The position numbers and the translations under genes are program-made. A stretch of 64,000 bases of DNA, from positions 1 through 64,000 of the forward strand of contig NZ_LTBA01000005.1 in assembly GCF_001594005.1 (NCBI RefSeq). The letters run 5' to 3'. Numbering within the stretch: position 1 is the stretch's first letter; each line of letters opens with the position of its first letter. Below the pieces are notes generated by a model, which was given only the letters and a program-made list of their open reading frames with translations, did no database searches and was not told the DNA's origin. Source of the stretch: Clostridium tepidiprofundi DSM 19306 (GTDB lineage Bacteria > Bacillota > Clostridia > Clostridiales > Clostridiaceae). This document shows, piece after piece, positions 57,003 to 64,000 of the stretch.

Positions 57003-57524
57003 ATGTATAAAGCAGAGGATATTTTGAAGGCAAGGGAAAAAAGGGTTGAATTTCAAAATGAACTTCAAAAAAAGTATAAAAAACCTTTATTAGTAGCTAG
57101 GGTTAATTATCCAGGAGTAGATAAGGATAATAATTTGACAAGAAATATTTTGGGTATAATGGATATGGTTTTGACACAAATCTTTAAGCTAAAAATATGT
57201 TACAAGTTGCTTACATTTACAGCAGAAGGGCCTTTATTGATTTTTATAATTGATAAGAAGGCTTTAGAAGTAAAGAAAGTAGCAATAGAAATTGAAGATG
57301 GGCATATGCTAGGGAGATGTGTTGACATTGATGTTTATGATGAGAATGCTATGCAGATTGGCAGAAAGCATATTAATATGAAGCCACGAAAGTGTTTTAT
57401 ATGTGATGAATATGCTCATAACTGTGTTAGATCTAGAAAGCATAACATAGATGAAGTTAAAAACTTTATTAGTAGAAAATATGAAGAATATATGGAGAAT
57501 TTTTATGGAAATATCAAGTATTAA
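57003..57524 (+). CDS. citX: Holo-citrate lyase synthase CitX
   Basis: Transfers the phosphoribosyl-dephospho-CoA precursor to the serine of CitD. It shows LVARVNYPGVDKDN (about 33), the GHMLGRCVDIDVYD stretch and the C-terminal RKCFICDEYAHNCVRSRKH typical of CitX. 173 residues. It starts 3 bases after citC and overlaps citG by 20 bases. Confidence 0.93.
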   Translation: MYKAEDILKAREKRVEFQNELQKKYKKPLLVARVNYPGVDKDNNLTRNILGIMDMVLTQIFKLKICYKLLTFTAEGPLLIFIIDKKALEVKKVAIEIEDGHMLGRCVDIDVYDENAMQIGRKHINMKPRKCFICDEYAHNCVRSRKHNIDEVKNFISRKYEEYMENFYGNIKY

Positions 57525-58365
57525 AGATATAGCTTTTGATATTGGTGAAATAGCACTTCAGTCAATGCTTTATGAGATTTCATGTTTCCCTTCAGCGGGG
57601 CTAGTATCACCGGTATCAAGAGGGGCTCATAAAGATATGGATTACTTTACATTTATAAAAAGCACATCTGTATTAAGTAAATATATGGTTGTTTTTTCAC
57701 AATGTGGCTATTCTGATGAACAGCCACATGTTATATTTAAAAAGATTAGGGAAATTGGTAAGGAAGCAGAACAAAGTATGTTTCTAAAGACAAAAGGAAT
57801 AAATACTCATAAAGGCATGATATTTTTACTCGGAATATCGTGTGCAGCTACAGCAAAAGCTATTCATGATAGTAAAGACTTTTTATATATTCCAGATATA
57901 ATAAAGAAAATGACTCATGGAATTGTTAGTACTGAATTGAAAAATATGAATAAGAATAAAAAATTAACTTATGGAGAAAAGCTATATTTAAAATATGGTA
58001 TGGAAGGCATAAGAGGTCAAGTGGAAAGAGGACTTCCATTGATTTTTGATTATTCTGTTAAAGTTTATGAAGAGAATCATAGATTAAGTGAAAATGATAG
58101 ATTAGTACACACATTGTTTTCAATAATGCAGTTTTGTGATGATACAACAATTTTGCACAAACATACATTGGAAAAGTTAAGATATGTTCAAAACAAAGCA
58201 AAACATATTATAGCTATTGGGGGAATGAACACAGAAATTGGTAGAAAAGAAATAAACAATATAGATAGAATTTTTTCGAGAGAAGGGATAAGTCCCGGAG
58301 GAAGTGCAGATTTACTTGCTGTAACGGTGTTCTTTCATATGGTTAAGGAGAAATTCTTTAAATGA
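57505..58365 (+). CDS. citG: Triphosphoribosyl-dephospho-CoA synthase CitG
   Basis: Makes the precursor of the lyase prosthetic group from dephospho-CoA and ATP. It shows SAGLVSPVSRGAHKDMDYFTF (in part, residues 30-50), GINTHKGMIFLLG (about 109), the acidic FCDDTTILH and GGSADLLAVT at the end. I take ATG 57505, inside the end of citX, giving 286 residues; its ribosome site is weak and coupling to citX is likely. Last gene of the cluster. Confidence 0.92.
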   Translation: MEISSIKDIAFDIGEIALQSMLYEISCFPSAGLVSPVSRGAHKDMDYFTFIKSTSVLSKYMVVFSQCGYSDEQPHVIFKKIREIGKEAEQSMFLKTKGINTHKGMIFLLGISCAATAKAIHDSKDFLYIPDIIKKMTHGIVSTELKNMNKNKKLTYGEKLYLKYGMEGIRGQVERGLPLIFDYSVKVYEENHRLSENDRLVHTLFSIMQFCDDTTILHKHTLEKLRYVQNKAKHIIAIGGMNTEIGRKEINNIDRIFSREGISPGGSADLLAVTVFFHMVKEKFFK

Positions 58366-58485
58366 ATTTAACATAACTAGCAGAAGTCTCCCATCTTCTA
58401 TAAGTGGGAGATGGATGCGTAAAAATAACTTGTTTCTATTATTTTTTTATGTTAAAATATAATCAGTAGTAAATAATAGAAATGA

Positions 58486-58893
58486 GTGATACCAATGAAA
58501 TTAGATACAAATAATCATTCAGTATTCTTATTGCATTACCACTTGGTTTTGGTAGTGAAATATAGAAGAGAAGTAATAGATGACAAAATAAGTAGTAGAC
58601 TAAAAGAAATATTCGAGAAAATAAGTCAAAAGTACAATATAACAATAGAAGAATGGGAACATGACAATAATCATATTCATGTATTATTCAAAGCACATCC
58701 AAATAGTGAGTTATCAAAATTCATAAATGCTTATAAAAGTGCTAGTAGCAGACTTATAAAGAAAGAATTTCCTCAAATAAAAAAGAAGTTATGGAAAGAG
58801 TATTTTTGGTCAAGAAGTTACTGTTTACTTACAACAGGTGGTTCACCCATAGAAGTAATAAAGAAATACATTCAAAATCAAGGGAAGAAATGA
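58486..58893 (+). CDS. tnpA: TnpA, Y1 HUH transposase of IS200/IS605 type
   Basis: Single-strand DNA transposase with a HUH site and one catalytic tyrosine. HIH at residues 63-65 (NNHIHVLF) and Tyr128 in [10 protein letters not shown] are both present, so the enzyme looks intact. 135 residues from GTG 58486; ATG 58495 is an alternative start. tnpB begins one base after its stop. Confidence 0.93.
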   Translation: MIPMKLDTNNHSVFLLHYHLVLVVKYRREVIDDKISSRLKEIFEKISQKYNITIEEWEHDNNHIHVLFKAHPNSELSKFINAYKSASSRLIKKEFPQIKKKLWKEYFWSRSYCLLTTGGSPIEVIKKYIQNQGKK

Positions 58894-58894
58894 G

Positions 58895-59992
58895 GTGAAG
58901 GAGTTGCTAAAAGCTTACAAATATAGAATTTATCCAAATTCAGAACAAAAACTATATCTAGCTAAAACTTTTGGTTGTACTAGGTTTATATATAACAAAA
59001 TGTTAGCTGATAGAATAAAGTCATATGAAGAAAATAAGGATTTAGATATAAAGAAAGTAAAATATCCAACTCCTGCACAATATAAAAAAGAATTTCCTTG
59101 GTTAAAAGAAGTTGATAGTTTAGCTTTAGCTAATGCTCAAATAAACTTAAATAAAGCATATAAAAATTTCTTTAGAAATAAGTCTGTTGGGTTTCCTAAA
59201 TTCAAAAGTAAAAAAAGTAATTATTATAGTTATACAACTAACAATCAAAAGGGAACGGTATATATTCAGGATAGTAGAATAAAACTTCCTAAGTTAAAAT
59301 CTATGATTAAAATAAAACAACATAGAGAGTTCAACGGATTAATAAAGAGTTGTACTATATCAAAAACACCAAGTGGAAAATATTATATATTAATATTAGT
59401 CGATACTGAAAAGAAACAATTACCTAAAATAGAGAAAAAAGTTGGTATAGATGTAGGGTTGAAAGAATTTGCAATAACAAGTGATGGAGAATTTTTTAGT
59501 AATCCAAAATGGTTGAGAAAATCTGAAAAAAGACTTGCTAAATTGCAAAAGGATTTATCAAGAAAGAAAAAAGGAAGTAATAACAGATATAAAGCTAGAT
59601 TAAAAGTGGCTAAGTTACATGAGAAGATTGCTAATCAAAGAAAAGATTTCTTGCATAAAATAAGTACTCAATTAATTAACGAAAACCAAGTTATAGTTAT
59701 TGAGGACTTAAAAATAAAAAATATGCAACAAAATCACAAACTAGCGAAAGCAATAAGTGAAGTGTCATGGTTTGAGTTCAGAAGAATGTTAGAATATAAA
59801 GCTGATTGGTACGGGAGGACAATAATAGTTGCACCATCTAATTATGCAAGTAGCCAATTATGTTCTAATTGTGGGTATAAAAACAAAGAAGTAAAGAACT
59901 TAGGACTTAGAGAATGGACTTGTCCAAAATGTGGTACACATCATGATAGAGATATAAATGCTAGTAAAAATTTACTGAAATTAGCTATATAA
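58895..59992 (+). CDS. tnpB: TnpB, RNA-guided nuclease of the IS200/IS605 element
   Basis: OrfB-type protein, ancestor-like to Cas12, known to cut DNA with a guide RNA made from the element's 3' end. The RuvC triad is visible as Asp186 ([10 protein letters not shown]), Glu270 (VIEDL) and Asp353 (DRDINAS), with a zinc finger CSNC and CPKC between the last two. 365 residues and no frameshift, so it may be active. GTG 58895 is taken as start; TTG 58904 is an alternative. Confidence 0.93.
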   Translation: MKELLKAYKYRIYPNSEQKLYLAKTFGCTRFIYNKMLADRIKSYEENKDLDIKKVKYPTPAQYKKEFPWLKEVDSLALANAQINLNKAYKNFFRNKSVGFPKFKSKKSNYYSYTTNNQKGTVYIQDSRIKLPKLKSMIKIKQHREFNGLIKSCTISKTPSGKYYILILVDTEKKQLPKIEKKVGIDVGLKEFAITSDGEFFSNPKWLRKSEKRLAKLQKDLSRKKKGSNNRYKARLKVAKLHEKIANQRKDFLHKISTQLINENQVIVIEDLKIKNMQQNHKLAKAISEVSWFEFRRMLEYKADWYGRTIIVAPSNYASSQLCSNCGYKNKEVKNLGLREWTCPKCGTHHDRDINASKNLLKLAI

Positions 59993-60105
59993 TTTTGGTA
60001 ATAATCAGAGGTTGGGACGACCTTGTTAGCTTGGGTAAACTTGCTCCATTAGGAATATTGACCAAGAAGCTCCCACTTCAACGAAGTAAGTGGAGGGTAG
60101 TTCAC
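59960..60105 (+). ncRNA. Expected omega (reRNA) scaffold at the tnpB 3' end
   Basis: In IS605-type elements the guide RNA covers the end of tnpB and the right end, with the guide in the flanking DNA. Here the 113 bases after tnpB have paired segments (for example GGTTGGGACGACC around 60010-60022 and the right-end hairpin). The guide would then be the sequence from about 60106. Extent is inferred from the family, not seen as transcript. Confidence 0.45.
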
Positions 60106-60121
60106 GAAAAGAAGTTTATAT

Positions 60122-60252
60122 CTTCAATTCGTAATATGCAATATAAATATTTAATATCATATATTTTTTATTAATATTCACTATAAAAATCTCTGCATAC
60201 TGCATTTTTTCGTTGTAATATATATGATAAAAATTTAAATTACGAATTGAAG
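60122..60252. repeat. MITE-like element with 14-bp terminal inverted repeats
   Basis: CTTCAATTCGTAAT at 60122-60135 is the exact complement of ATTACGAATTGAAG at 60239-60252. The 103-base interior is AT-rich and non-coding. It lies directly after the IS200/IS605 right end. The 331 bases between tnpB and the next gene hold the IS end and this element. Confidence 0.6.
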
Positions 60253-60323
60253 GTTTATATGTTTATTGAAATTTAAAAATATAAATGTTAGAATGTAAAT
60301 ATAAGATTATTGGTGGTGAAAAT

Positions 60324-60653
60324 ATGGAGAATGATATTCTAAAGGGCATAAGAGATATACTAAAGTATGAATTAGAACCAATAAAAAAGCAATTACAAAA
60401 AAATACTATAATTTTGGAAGAATTAAAATCTAAGATTGATATTGTAGTGGAAGTACAAGGTAGTCATATAGGGCAAAATGAAAAAGAACATATTCAGATT
60501 ATGAAATCTTTAAGTGAAAAAGTAGAAGTAATTGAGTTGGCTGTGAAAGATACATCAAAAGATGTTAAAGAATTAAAACAGAAATTTGAAAAAGTTGAAA
60601 GAGTAACTATACAAAATACTTATGATGTAGCTTATTTAAAATCAGTTAAATAA
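60324..60653 (+). CDS. Hypothetical coiled-coil protein
   Basis: I do not recognise a family. The 109 residues are almost wholly helical with heptad-like spacing (LEPIKKQLQKNTIILEELKS, VEVIELAVKDTSKDVKELKQ), so a coiled coil is likely; there is no membrane segment. ATG 60324 has GGTGGTGA 6 bases upstream and is preferred over an ATG at 60285. It is followed by an unusual three-part terminator region. Confidence 0.75.
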   Translation: MENDILKGIRDILKYELEPIKKQLQKNTIILEELKSKIDIVVEVQGSHIGQNEKEHIQIMKSLSEKVEVIELAVKDTSKDVKELKQKFEKVERVTIQNTYDVAYLKSVK

Positions 60654-60654
60654 T

Positions 60655-60708
60655 TTAGTCTTTGCAAGACTAATGAATGCTAGTTTTAGTGTATGTTAGT
60701 CTTTTTTT
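60655..60708 (+). terminator. Terminator with a competing upstream hairpin
   Basis: AAGACTAA (60666-60673) can pair with TTAGTCTT downstream (60696-60703, followed by seven T) or with the identical TTAGTCTT upstream (60655-60662). The first option is a terminator, the second removes it. Confidence 0.6.
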
Positions 60709-60734
60709 GTTGTGTAGGAAATTTTTCTGATTTT

Positions 60735-60762
60735 TGAACTTTGCTTTATTTTTATCGTATAC
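60735..60762 (+). promoter_or_regulatory. Candidate ECF-type promoter of the sigma gene
   Basis: TGAACT at 60735 and CGTATA at 60756 are separated so that TGAAC and CGTA are 16 bases apart, the layout of ECF sigma promoters (AAC at -35, CGT at -10). It lies about 125-160 bases upstream of the sigma gene, fitting autoregulation. Confidence 0.5.
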
Positions 60763-60885
60763 TTATATAAAGAGAAAGTTCATAGAAATTGTGGCAAAGA
60801 AATTACCGTTGTTTATATTGAGGGTAGTTGAATGTAAATTAGCATAACTTTACCTTTGTTTGCTTCGGGGATTGGAGATTGGTGA

Positions 60886-61479
60886 ATGAATTATATTTAT
60901 GGGGGGATTGGAGATGATGAAGTGGAAGATATAAAACTAGTTGAAAATATTTTAGATGGGAATGTGGACAGTTTCAATATATTAGTTAATAAATATGAAT
61001 ACATGATATTGAAGTTTATTTATGGCATGATAAGAGATAAAGAAGCATCAGAGGATATAACACAAGAGGTATTTATAACAATATATAATAGGCTTTACAT
61101 GTATGATAAAAAAAGAAAGTTTACAAATTGGATACTTCAAATTGCAAAAAATAAATGTATAGATTATATGAGAAAATATAAGAGGGTTTATGAATCAAAT
61201 ATTGAAGATGCTAGAAATTTAGTATCTTCAGATATATCGCCAGAAGAGGCATTGGAGTATAGAGAAACTAAAAAACAGGTGCAGGATTTTATAAATGAAT
61301 TAGATGACATTGATAGGCAAATACTTACTATGAAATATTCTCAAGACATTACATTTGGTGATATAGCAGATGTGTTAGGAATGAATCTTTCAACGGTGAA
61401 AAGGCGGTACTATAAGATAAGAGATAACTACAAGATGTACAGAAACGATACGAAAAGAGGTGTTAGTAGTGGATTGTAA
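60886..61479 (+). CDS. RNA polymerase ECF-type sigma factor
   Basis: Sigma-70-family factor with region 2 (FNILVNKYEYMILKFIYGMI, EDITQEVFITIYNRL, KFTNWILQIAKNKCIDYMR) and region 4 (LDDIDRQILTMKYSQDITFG, then a helix-turn-helix LGMNLSTVKRRYYKIR). 197 residues from ATG 60886; GTG 60922 behind GGAGATGATGAA is an equally good start. The downstream anti-sigma gene overlaps its end, the usual sigma/anti-sigma pair. Target genes are unknown. Confidence 0.93.
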   Translation: MNYIYGGIGDDEVEDIKLVENILDGNVDSFNILVNKYEYMILKFIYGMIRDKEASEDITQEVFITIYNRLYMYDKKRKFTNWILQIAKNKCIDYMRKYKRVYESNIEDARNLVSSDISPEEALEYRETKKQVQDFINELDDIDRQILTMKYSQDITFGDIADVLGMNLSTVKRRYYKIRDNYKMYRNDTKRGVSSGL

Positions 61480-62530
61480 TGTTTTTAAGAAAAGATTATA
61501 TGATTATTTGGAGGATAATATTACGCATGATATGAAATCTGCTATGGAAAAACATATGGAAGAATGTGAAAATTGTAGAGAGATTTATAATAAAGAAAAA
61601 GAAATAGATGAAGAATTTAGAAGTGTATTTAATATTGATGGAATAGAGTTTTCGAGTTCAAGAGCGGATATAATGAAAAAAATTGATAGAAATAGATATA
61701 GCAAAAGCAAAACAAACAAATTAGTGTTTTTTATTAAAAAAAATAGGTACAAATATATGTCAGCAGTTGCGGCTGCAGCAGTATTATTGATTTTTGTTCC
61801 AATTGTTGCAAGGAATTCTAAAGGTAATAATTATCTCAAAGGAACTATGGATTCAGCAATGAGTACTGAATCAGTGCAAAAACGTTCACCAAAAAAAGTC
61901 AAAACTGAGAGAAGTAAAGCAGGGCTTTTATCAGCTGATAAAACCTCAATAATGGAAGAAAAATCTAATGATGCTATTAAGGATATAAGAAGTTATTCAG
62001 GTAGCGTAAAAGGTGTATATATACCAAAGTTTGATATAAGAAAGGCATCTAAAAAAGAGAGAGAAAAAAATATAACTACATGGAAAAATTCGCCCAACAA
62101 TAAATTTTCAGCTTGCATAGAGGGAATGGATATAAGAAATGTGGATTTAGGTATACACGATATTTATATCAAAAATTTGCAATCGGGTAATGTTAATGTT
62201 TATAGCATTAAGGATAATAAAGAACAGAATACACCTATGTATTTAGAATGGTGGGATGATGATAATATTTTGGTTATAGTTGGATTTGGATACGGTACTG
62301 TGAGCAAAGGTGGAAATGTATACGACTTAAATATTAATACAGGTGAAACAAAAATAGTGTACAATACCAAACCCAAAGAACAGGTATGTAAGGTTACAAA
62401 GCGTGGAAAGGATTTGTATTTAGATTTTATTGTTTATGATGATGATGTTATGAATGAGTACCATTTAGAGAAAGGTGTTATTAAGGGATATAAAGTTGAT
62501 ACTCAAAAGCAAACTAATTCCAGTTATTGA
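61469..62530 (+). CDS. Anti-sigma factor with zinc finger and DUF4652-like domain
   Basis: Membrane anti-sigma factor expected to hold the adjacent sigma factor. N-terminal ZAS/zf-HC2 helix (LEDNITHDMKSAMEKHMEEC, then ENC), one transmembrane segment (KYMSAVAAAAVLLIFVPIVA, about residue 95), a linker and an extracytoplasmic domain (about 205-345) with NSPNNKFSACIEGM and EWWDDDNILVIVGFGYGTVSKGG, which I recognise as DUF4652-like. GTG 61469 has AGAGGTG upstream, inside the sigma gene; 353 residues. The outer domain may sense the envelope signal (inference). Confidence 0.88.
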   Translation: MDCNVFKKRLYDYLEDNITHDMKSAMEKHMEECENCREIYNKEKEIDEEFRSVFNIDGIEFSSSRADIMKKIDRNRYSKSKTNKLVFFIKKNRYKYMSAVAAAAVLLIFVPIVARNSKGNNYLKGTMDSAMSTESVQKRSPKKVKTERSKAGLLSADKTSIMEEKSNDAIKDIRSYSGSVKGVYIPKFDIRKASKKEREKNITTWKNSPNNKFSACIEGMDIRNVDLGIHDIYIKNLQSGNVNVYSIKDNKEQNTPMYLEWWDDDNILVIVGFGYGTVSKGGNVYDLNINTGETKIVYNTKPKEQVCKVTKRGKDLYLDFIVYDDDVMNEYHLEKGVIKGYKVDTQKQTNSSY

Positions 62531-62602
62531 TTTCAAGAAGAAATCTTAGAATACACAAAAACATTTACAGGCTATGTAGATATGAAATAGTCTAGTAATA
62601 AG

Positions 62603-62659
62603 TATATCAAAATTATAAGGCTCCACTTTTATAAGTGGGAGCCTTATAATTTTGATATA
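62603..62659. terminator. Long hairpin between the convergent anti-sigma and TPR genes
   Basis: Arms 62603-62628 and 62633-62659 pair over 26 bases with a single bulged G and a 4-base loop. AT-rich outer arms give T runs on both strands, so it can serve both genes. Its core CTCCACTT...AAGTGGGAG resembles the IS200/IS605 end hairpins. Confidence 0.75.
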
Positions 62660-62671
62660 ATAAGTATTTTC

Positions 62672-63448
62672 TTATTTGCTTGTATTATTGAATTTATCGT
62701 TAAACTTATTTACTTTTTCGTTGTTTGGAAATTTTTCTTTTAATTTAGCTAAATATTTGTTTGCATATTCTACTCCCTTTGAGTGTCTATATATATAAAA
62801 TTTGGTTAAGTAATACTGAACTTCATTTGGATCTAATTTCAGTAATTTTTCATTTATAGCTAATGCTTTATCATAGTCATTTTTTGTAATATAACAATCA
62901 ATTAGTCTTTCGTATAGAGATGATAAAACTATAAAATTATTCTTTTTCAATGAAACATCAATTGCCTTATTCAATATATTTATGGATTCATTGTAATTTC
63001 TTATGTGAAAATAAGAATCTCCTAGATACTTAAGAGCTAAAGGGTAAGCAAAATTATCTTTAGTATCCATTGAAATATATTTATTGAAATAATTAATTGC
63101 ACTATTGTAATCGGGTAAGTGATAATAATAATAACCTTTATTATAGTATATTATTTCTAACTTATCTGTATCATTTGATTTTTTAGCTTTGTTTTCAATT
63201 TTAGTTAGTATATCAATACCTTCTTTTATTTTTTTTAATTCAAATTTTGTATTTGCATTATTTAATAAAGATTCATCTGAAAACAATCCACTGATAAATA
63301 CTTTATTATAGTACTTTTCTGCCTCACGAAAGTTTGAGTTTGAAAACATTAAGTCACCTTTGTATATTAGAGTTTGATTGTATTTGAATATTGCAGCTAT
63401 CAGTATAATAGTTATAGCAATAAATACGAAGTATTTCCTTTTAATGAT
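62672..63448 (-). CDS. Membrane-anchored TPR protein, probable non-ATG start
   Basis: Tetratricopeptide repeats fill most of the protein (for example YYNKGYYYYHLPDYNSAINY, YLGDSYFHIRNYNESINI, YITKNDYDKALAINEKLL). The first ATG in frame is at 63349, but the frame is open upstream and codes for KRKYFVFIAITIILIAAIFK, a clear membrane anchor, behind a good AAGGAG site at about 63455-63460. No ATG, GTG or TTG lies between that site and the anchor; ATT 63451, ATC 63448 or ATT 63445 would be the start. Function unknown; TPRs mediate protein contacts. Confidence 0.6.
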   Translation of the reverse strand: MIKRKYFVFIAITIILIAAIFKYNQTLIYKGDLMFSNSNFREAEKYYNKVFISGLFSDESLLNNANTKFELKKIKEGIDILTKIENKAKKSNDTDKLEIIYYNKGYYYYHLPDYNSAINYFNKYISMDTKDNFAYPLALKYLGDSYFHIRNYNESINILNKAIDVSLKKNNFIVLSSLYERLIDCYITKNDYDKALAINEKLLKLDPNEVQYYLTKFYIYRHSKGVEYANKYLAKLKEKFPNNEKVNKFNDKFNNTSK

Positions 63449-63724
63449 AATACACTCCTTTTTATAAACAATTTGAGAATTAATATATTTTATGTTAATA
63501 TATTCTCATGTCTATATTATACATAAATTGTAATCATATATCAATTATGAATTAATAAAGAAATAAGTGAACTTGTTCACGTATATCTACATTCTTGTTT
63601 TTGAGAATAAAAAAGATATTGATTTACAAGATGAAAAAAACCTAGATTAGTTGTATAATCAATATCATAAGGATTATAAATTTGTAAAATTATCAAAAGA
63701 GTAAAACGAGGATTGGGATGGTAT
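63449..63724. other. Divergent intergenic region between two TPR genes
   Basis: The region is AT-rich and must hold both promoters. A TATAAT lies at 63654-63659 on the + strand without a convincing -35 box. A loose inverted repeat (ATTGATT near 63618, AATCAAT near 63657) surrounds it. Confidence 0.3.
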
Positions 63725-64000
63725 ATGAAAAAAACTAATAAGTTATATAAAAAAGCTATAAATCTGTATAATAATGGTTATATAGACAAATCAATAAGTG
63801 TGTGTGAAAAAAGCATAGCTTTAGATATACGAAATTCTGCTGCATTGAACTTAAAAGGTTTATTGCTTTATATTAAAGGTGATATAAATGAAGCTAGAAG
63901 AGTATGGGAAATAAATTATAAGGCAAATAATGATATGGTGTCAAAAAAGTATTTAAATGATAGCAGAAATGATATTGATAATAAAAAGCTTTATGAAGAA
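63725..64000 (+). CDS. TPR protein, N-terminal part (runs off the window)
   Basis: The frame starts ATG 63725 and is open to the window end (92 codons). It begins with a TPR unit (LYKKAINLYNNGYIDKSISV, then ALNLKGLLLYIKGDINEARR). There is no signal peptide in the first residues, but later membrane segments cannot be excluded. A GAGGATTGGGA stretch lies before the ATG. It is divergent to the other TPR gene. Confidence 0.75.
   Translation, partial: MKKTNKLYKKAINLYNNGYIDKSISVCEKSIALDIRNSAALNLKGLLLYIKGDINEARRVWEINYKANNDMVSKKYLNDSRNDIDNKKLYEE

Larger units (their letters stand above)
58378..60105 (+). mobile_element. IS200/IS605-family insertion sequence, complete
   Basis: Contains tnpA and tnpB in the same direction, bounded by hairpin ends. 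Left end: TCTCCCATCTT pairs with AAGTGGGAGA around 58387-58411. Right end: CTCCCACTTC (60070-60079) pairs with GAAGTAAGTGGAG (60083-60095), and the element seems to stop near GTAGTTCAC at 60105. Such elements lack inverted repeats and move as single strands by TnpA. Exact borders are estimated. Confidence 0.8.

Noticed and set aside
53038-58365. The cit genes as a citrate-fermentation operon
   Set aside because: No citrate transporter or citrate two-component genes are present, and the genes follow the methylaspartate steps; citramalate lyase fits better, although a citrate activity cannot be excluded.
58895-59992. TnpB as a Cas12 effector of a CRISPR system
   Set aside because: It is next to tnpA and IS ends, has TnpB size, and no repeat array or adaptation genes are present.

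Overview
The window is AT-rich, densely coding DNA, almost all on the + strand, with Shine-Dalgarno sites of the AGGAGG type and frequent TTG and GTG starts. Gene content and order (ctsR-mcsA-mcsB-clpC, radA-disA, sigH-tRNA-tuf, the long ribosomal-protein operon, ECF transporter-truA-rplM-rpsI, cwlD) are those of a low-GC Firmicute of the class Clostridia. A complete methylaspartate route for glutamate fermentation suggests an anaerobic amino-acid fermenter. I cannot name the species.

Layout. 1-308: 3' end of an IS982-type insertion sequence and a short tandem repeat. 337-3427: Xaa-Pro aminopeptidase and an ABC exporter. 3428-4194: a mostly non-coding stretch with a strongly structured RNA candidate (3652-3842), then a small unknown gene. 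4297-8904: CtsR-controlled protein quality-control operon with its promoter and CtsR operator visible. 9216-11650: radA and disA; 11697-12101: a convergent small gene. 12398-21116: yacL, ispD, a proline T-box with proS, cysS, mrnC, thyX, rlmB, yacP, sigH. 21214-22560: tRNA-Thr and tuf. 22693-37915: S10-spc-alpha ribosomal operon from rpsJ to rplQ, including secY, adk, infA and rpoA. 38072-42495: ECF transporter module, truA, rplM-rpsI. 42613-45198: a phosphate transporter behind a Pho-box-like array, then cwlD. 45344-58365: a GntR regulator followed by glutamate mutase (glmS-glmL-glmE), methylaspartate ammonia-lyase, a two-subunit class I hydro-lyase and a complete CitDEF/CitC/CitX/CitG lyase set. 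58378-60105: an intact IS200/IS605 element (tnpA, tnpB). 60122-64000: a MITE-like palindrome, a coiled-coil protein, an ECF sigma/anti-sigma pair and two divergent TPR genes.

How the genes work together. The catabolic cluster reads as one pathway: glutamate to 3-methylaspartate (GlmS/GlmE, GlmL), to mesaconate (methylaspartate ammonia-lyase), to citramalate (the fumarase-like pair), to acetate plus pyruvate (the citrate-lyase-like complex with its prosthetic-group and activation enzymes). I therefore read the fumarase and citrate-lyase homologues as mesaconase and citramalate lyase.

Points needing a second look: the single tuf directly joins the sigH-tRNA side to the rpsJ side, so the block normally lying between two tuf genes (rpmG, secE, nusG, rplKAJL, rpoBC, rpsLG, fusA) is absent, which looks like a repeat collapse or a deletion between tuf copies; the structured RNA upstream of ctsR; several dispersed palindromic repeat families; and a TPR gene whose reading frame points to an AUU or AUC start.
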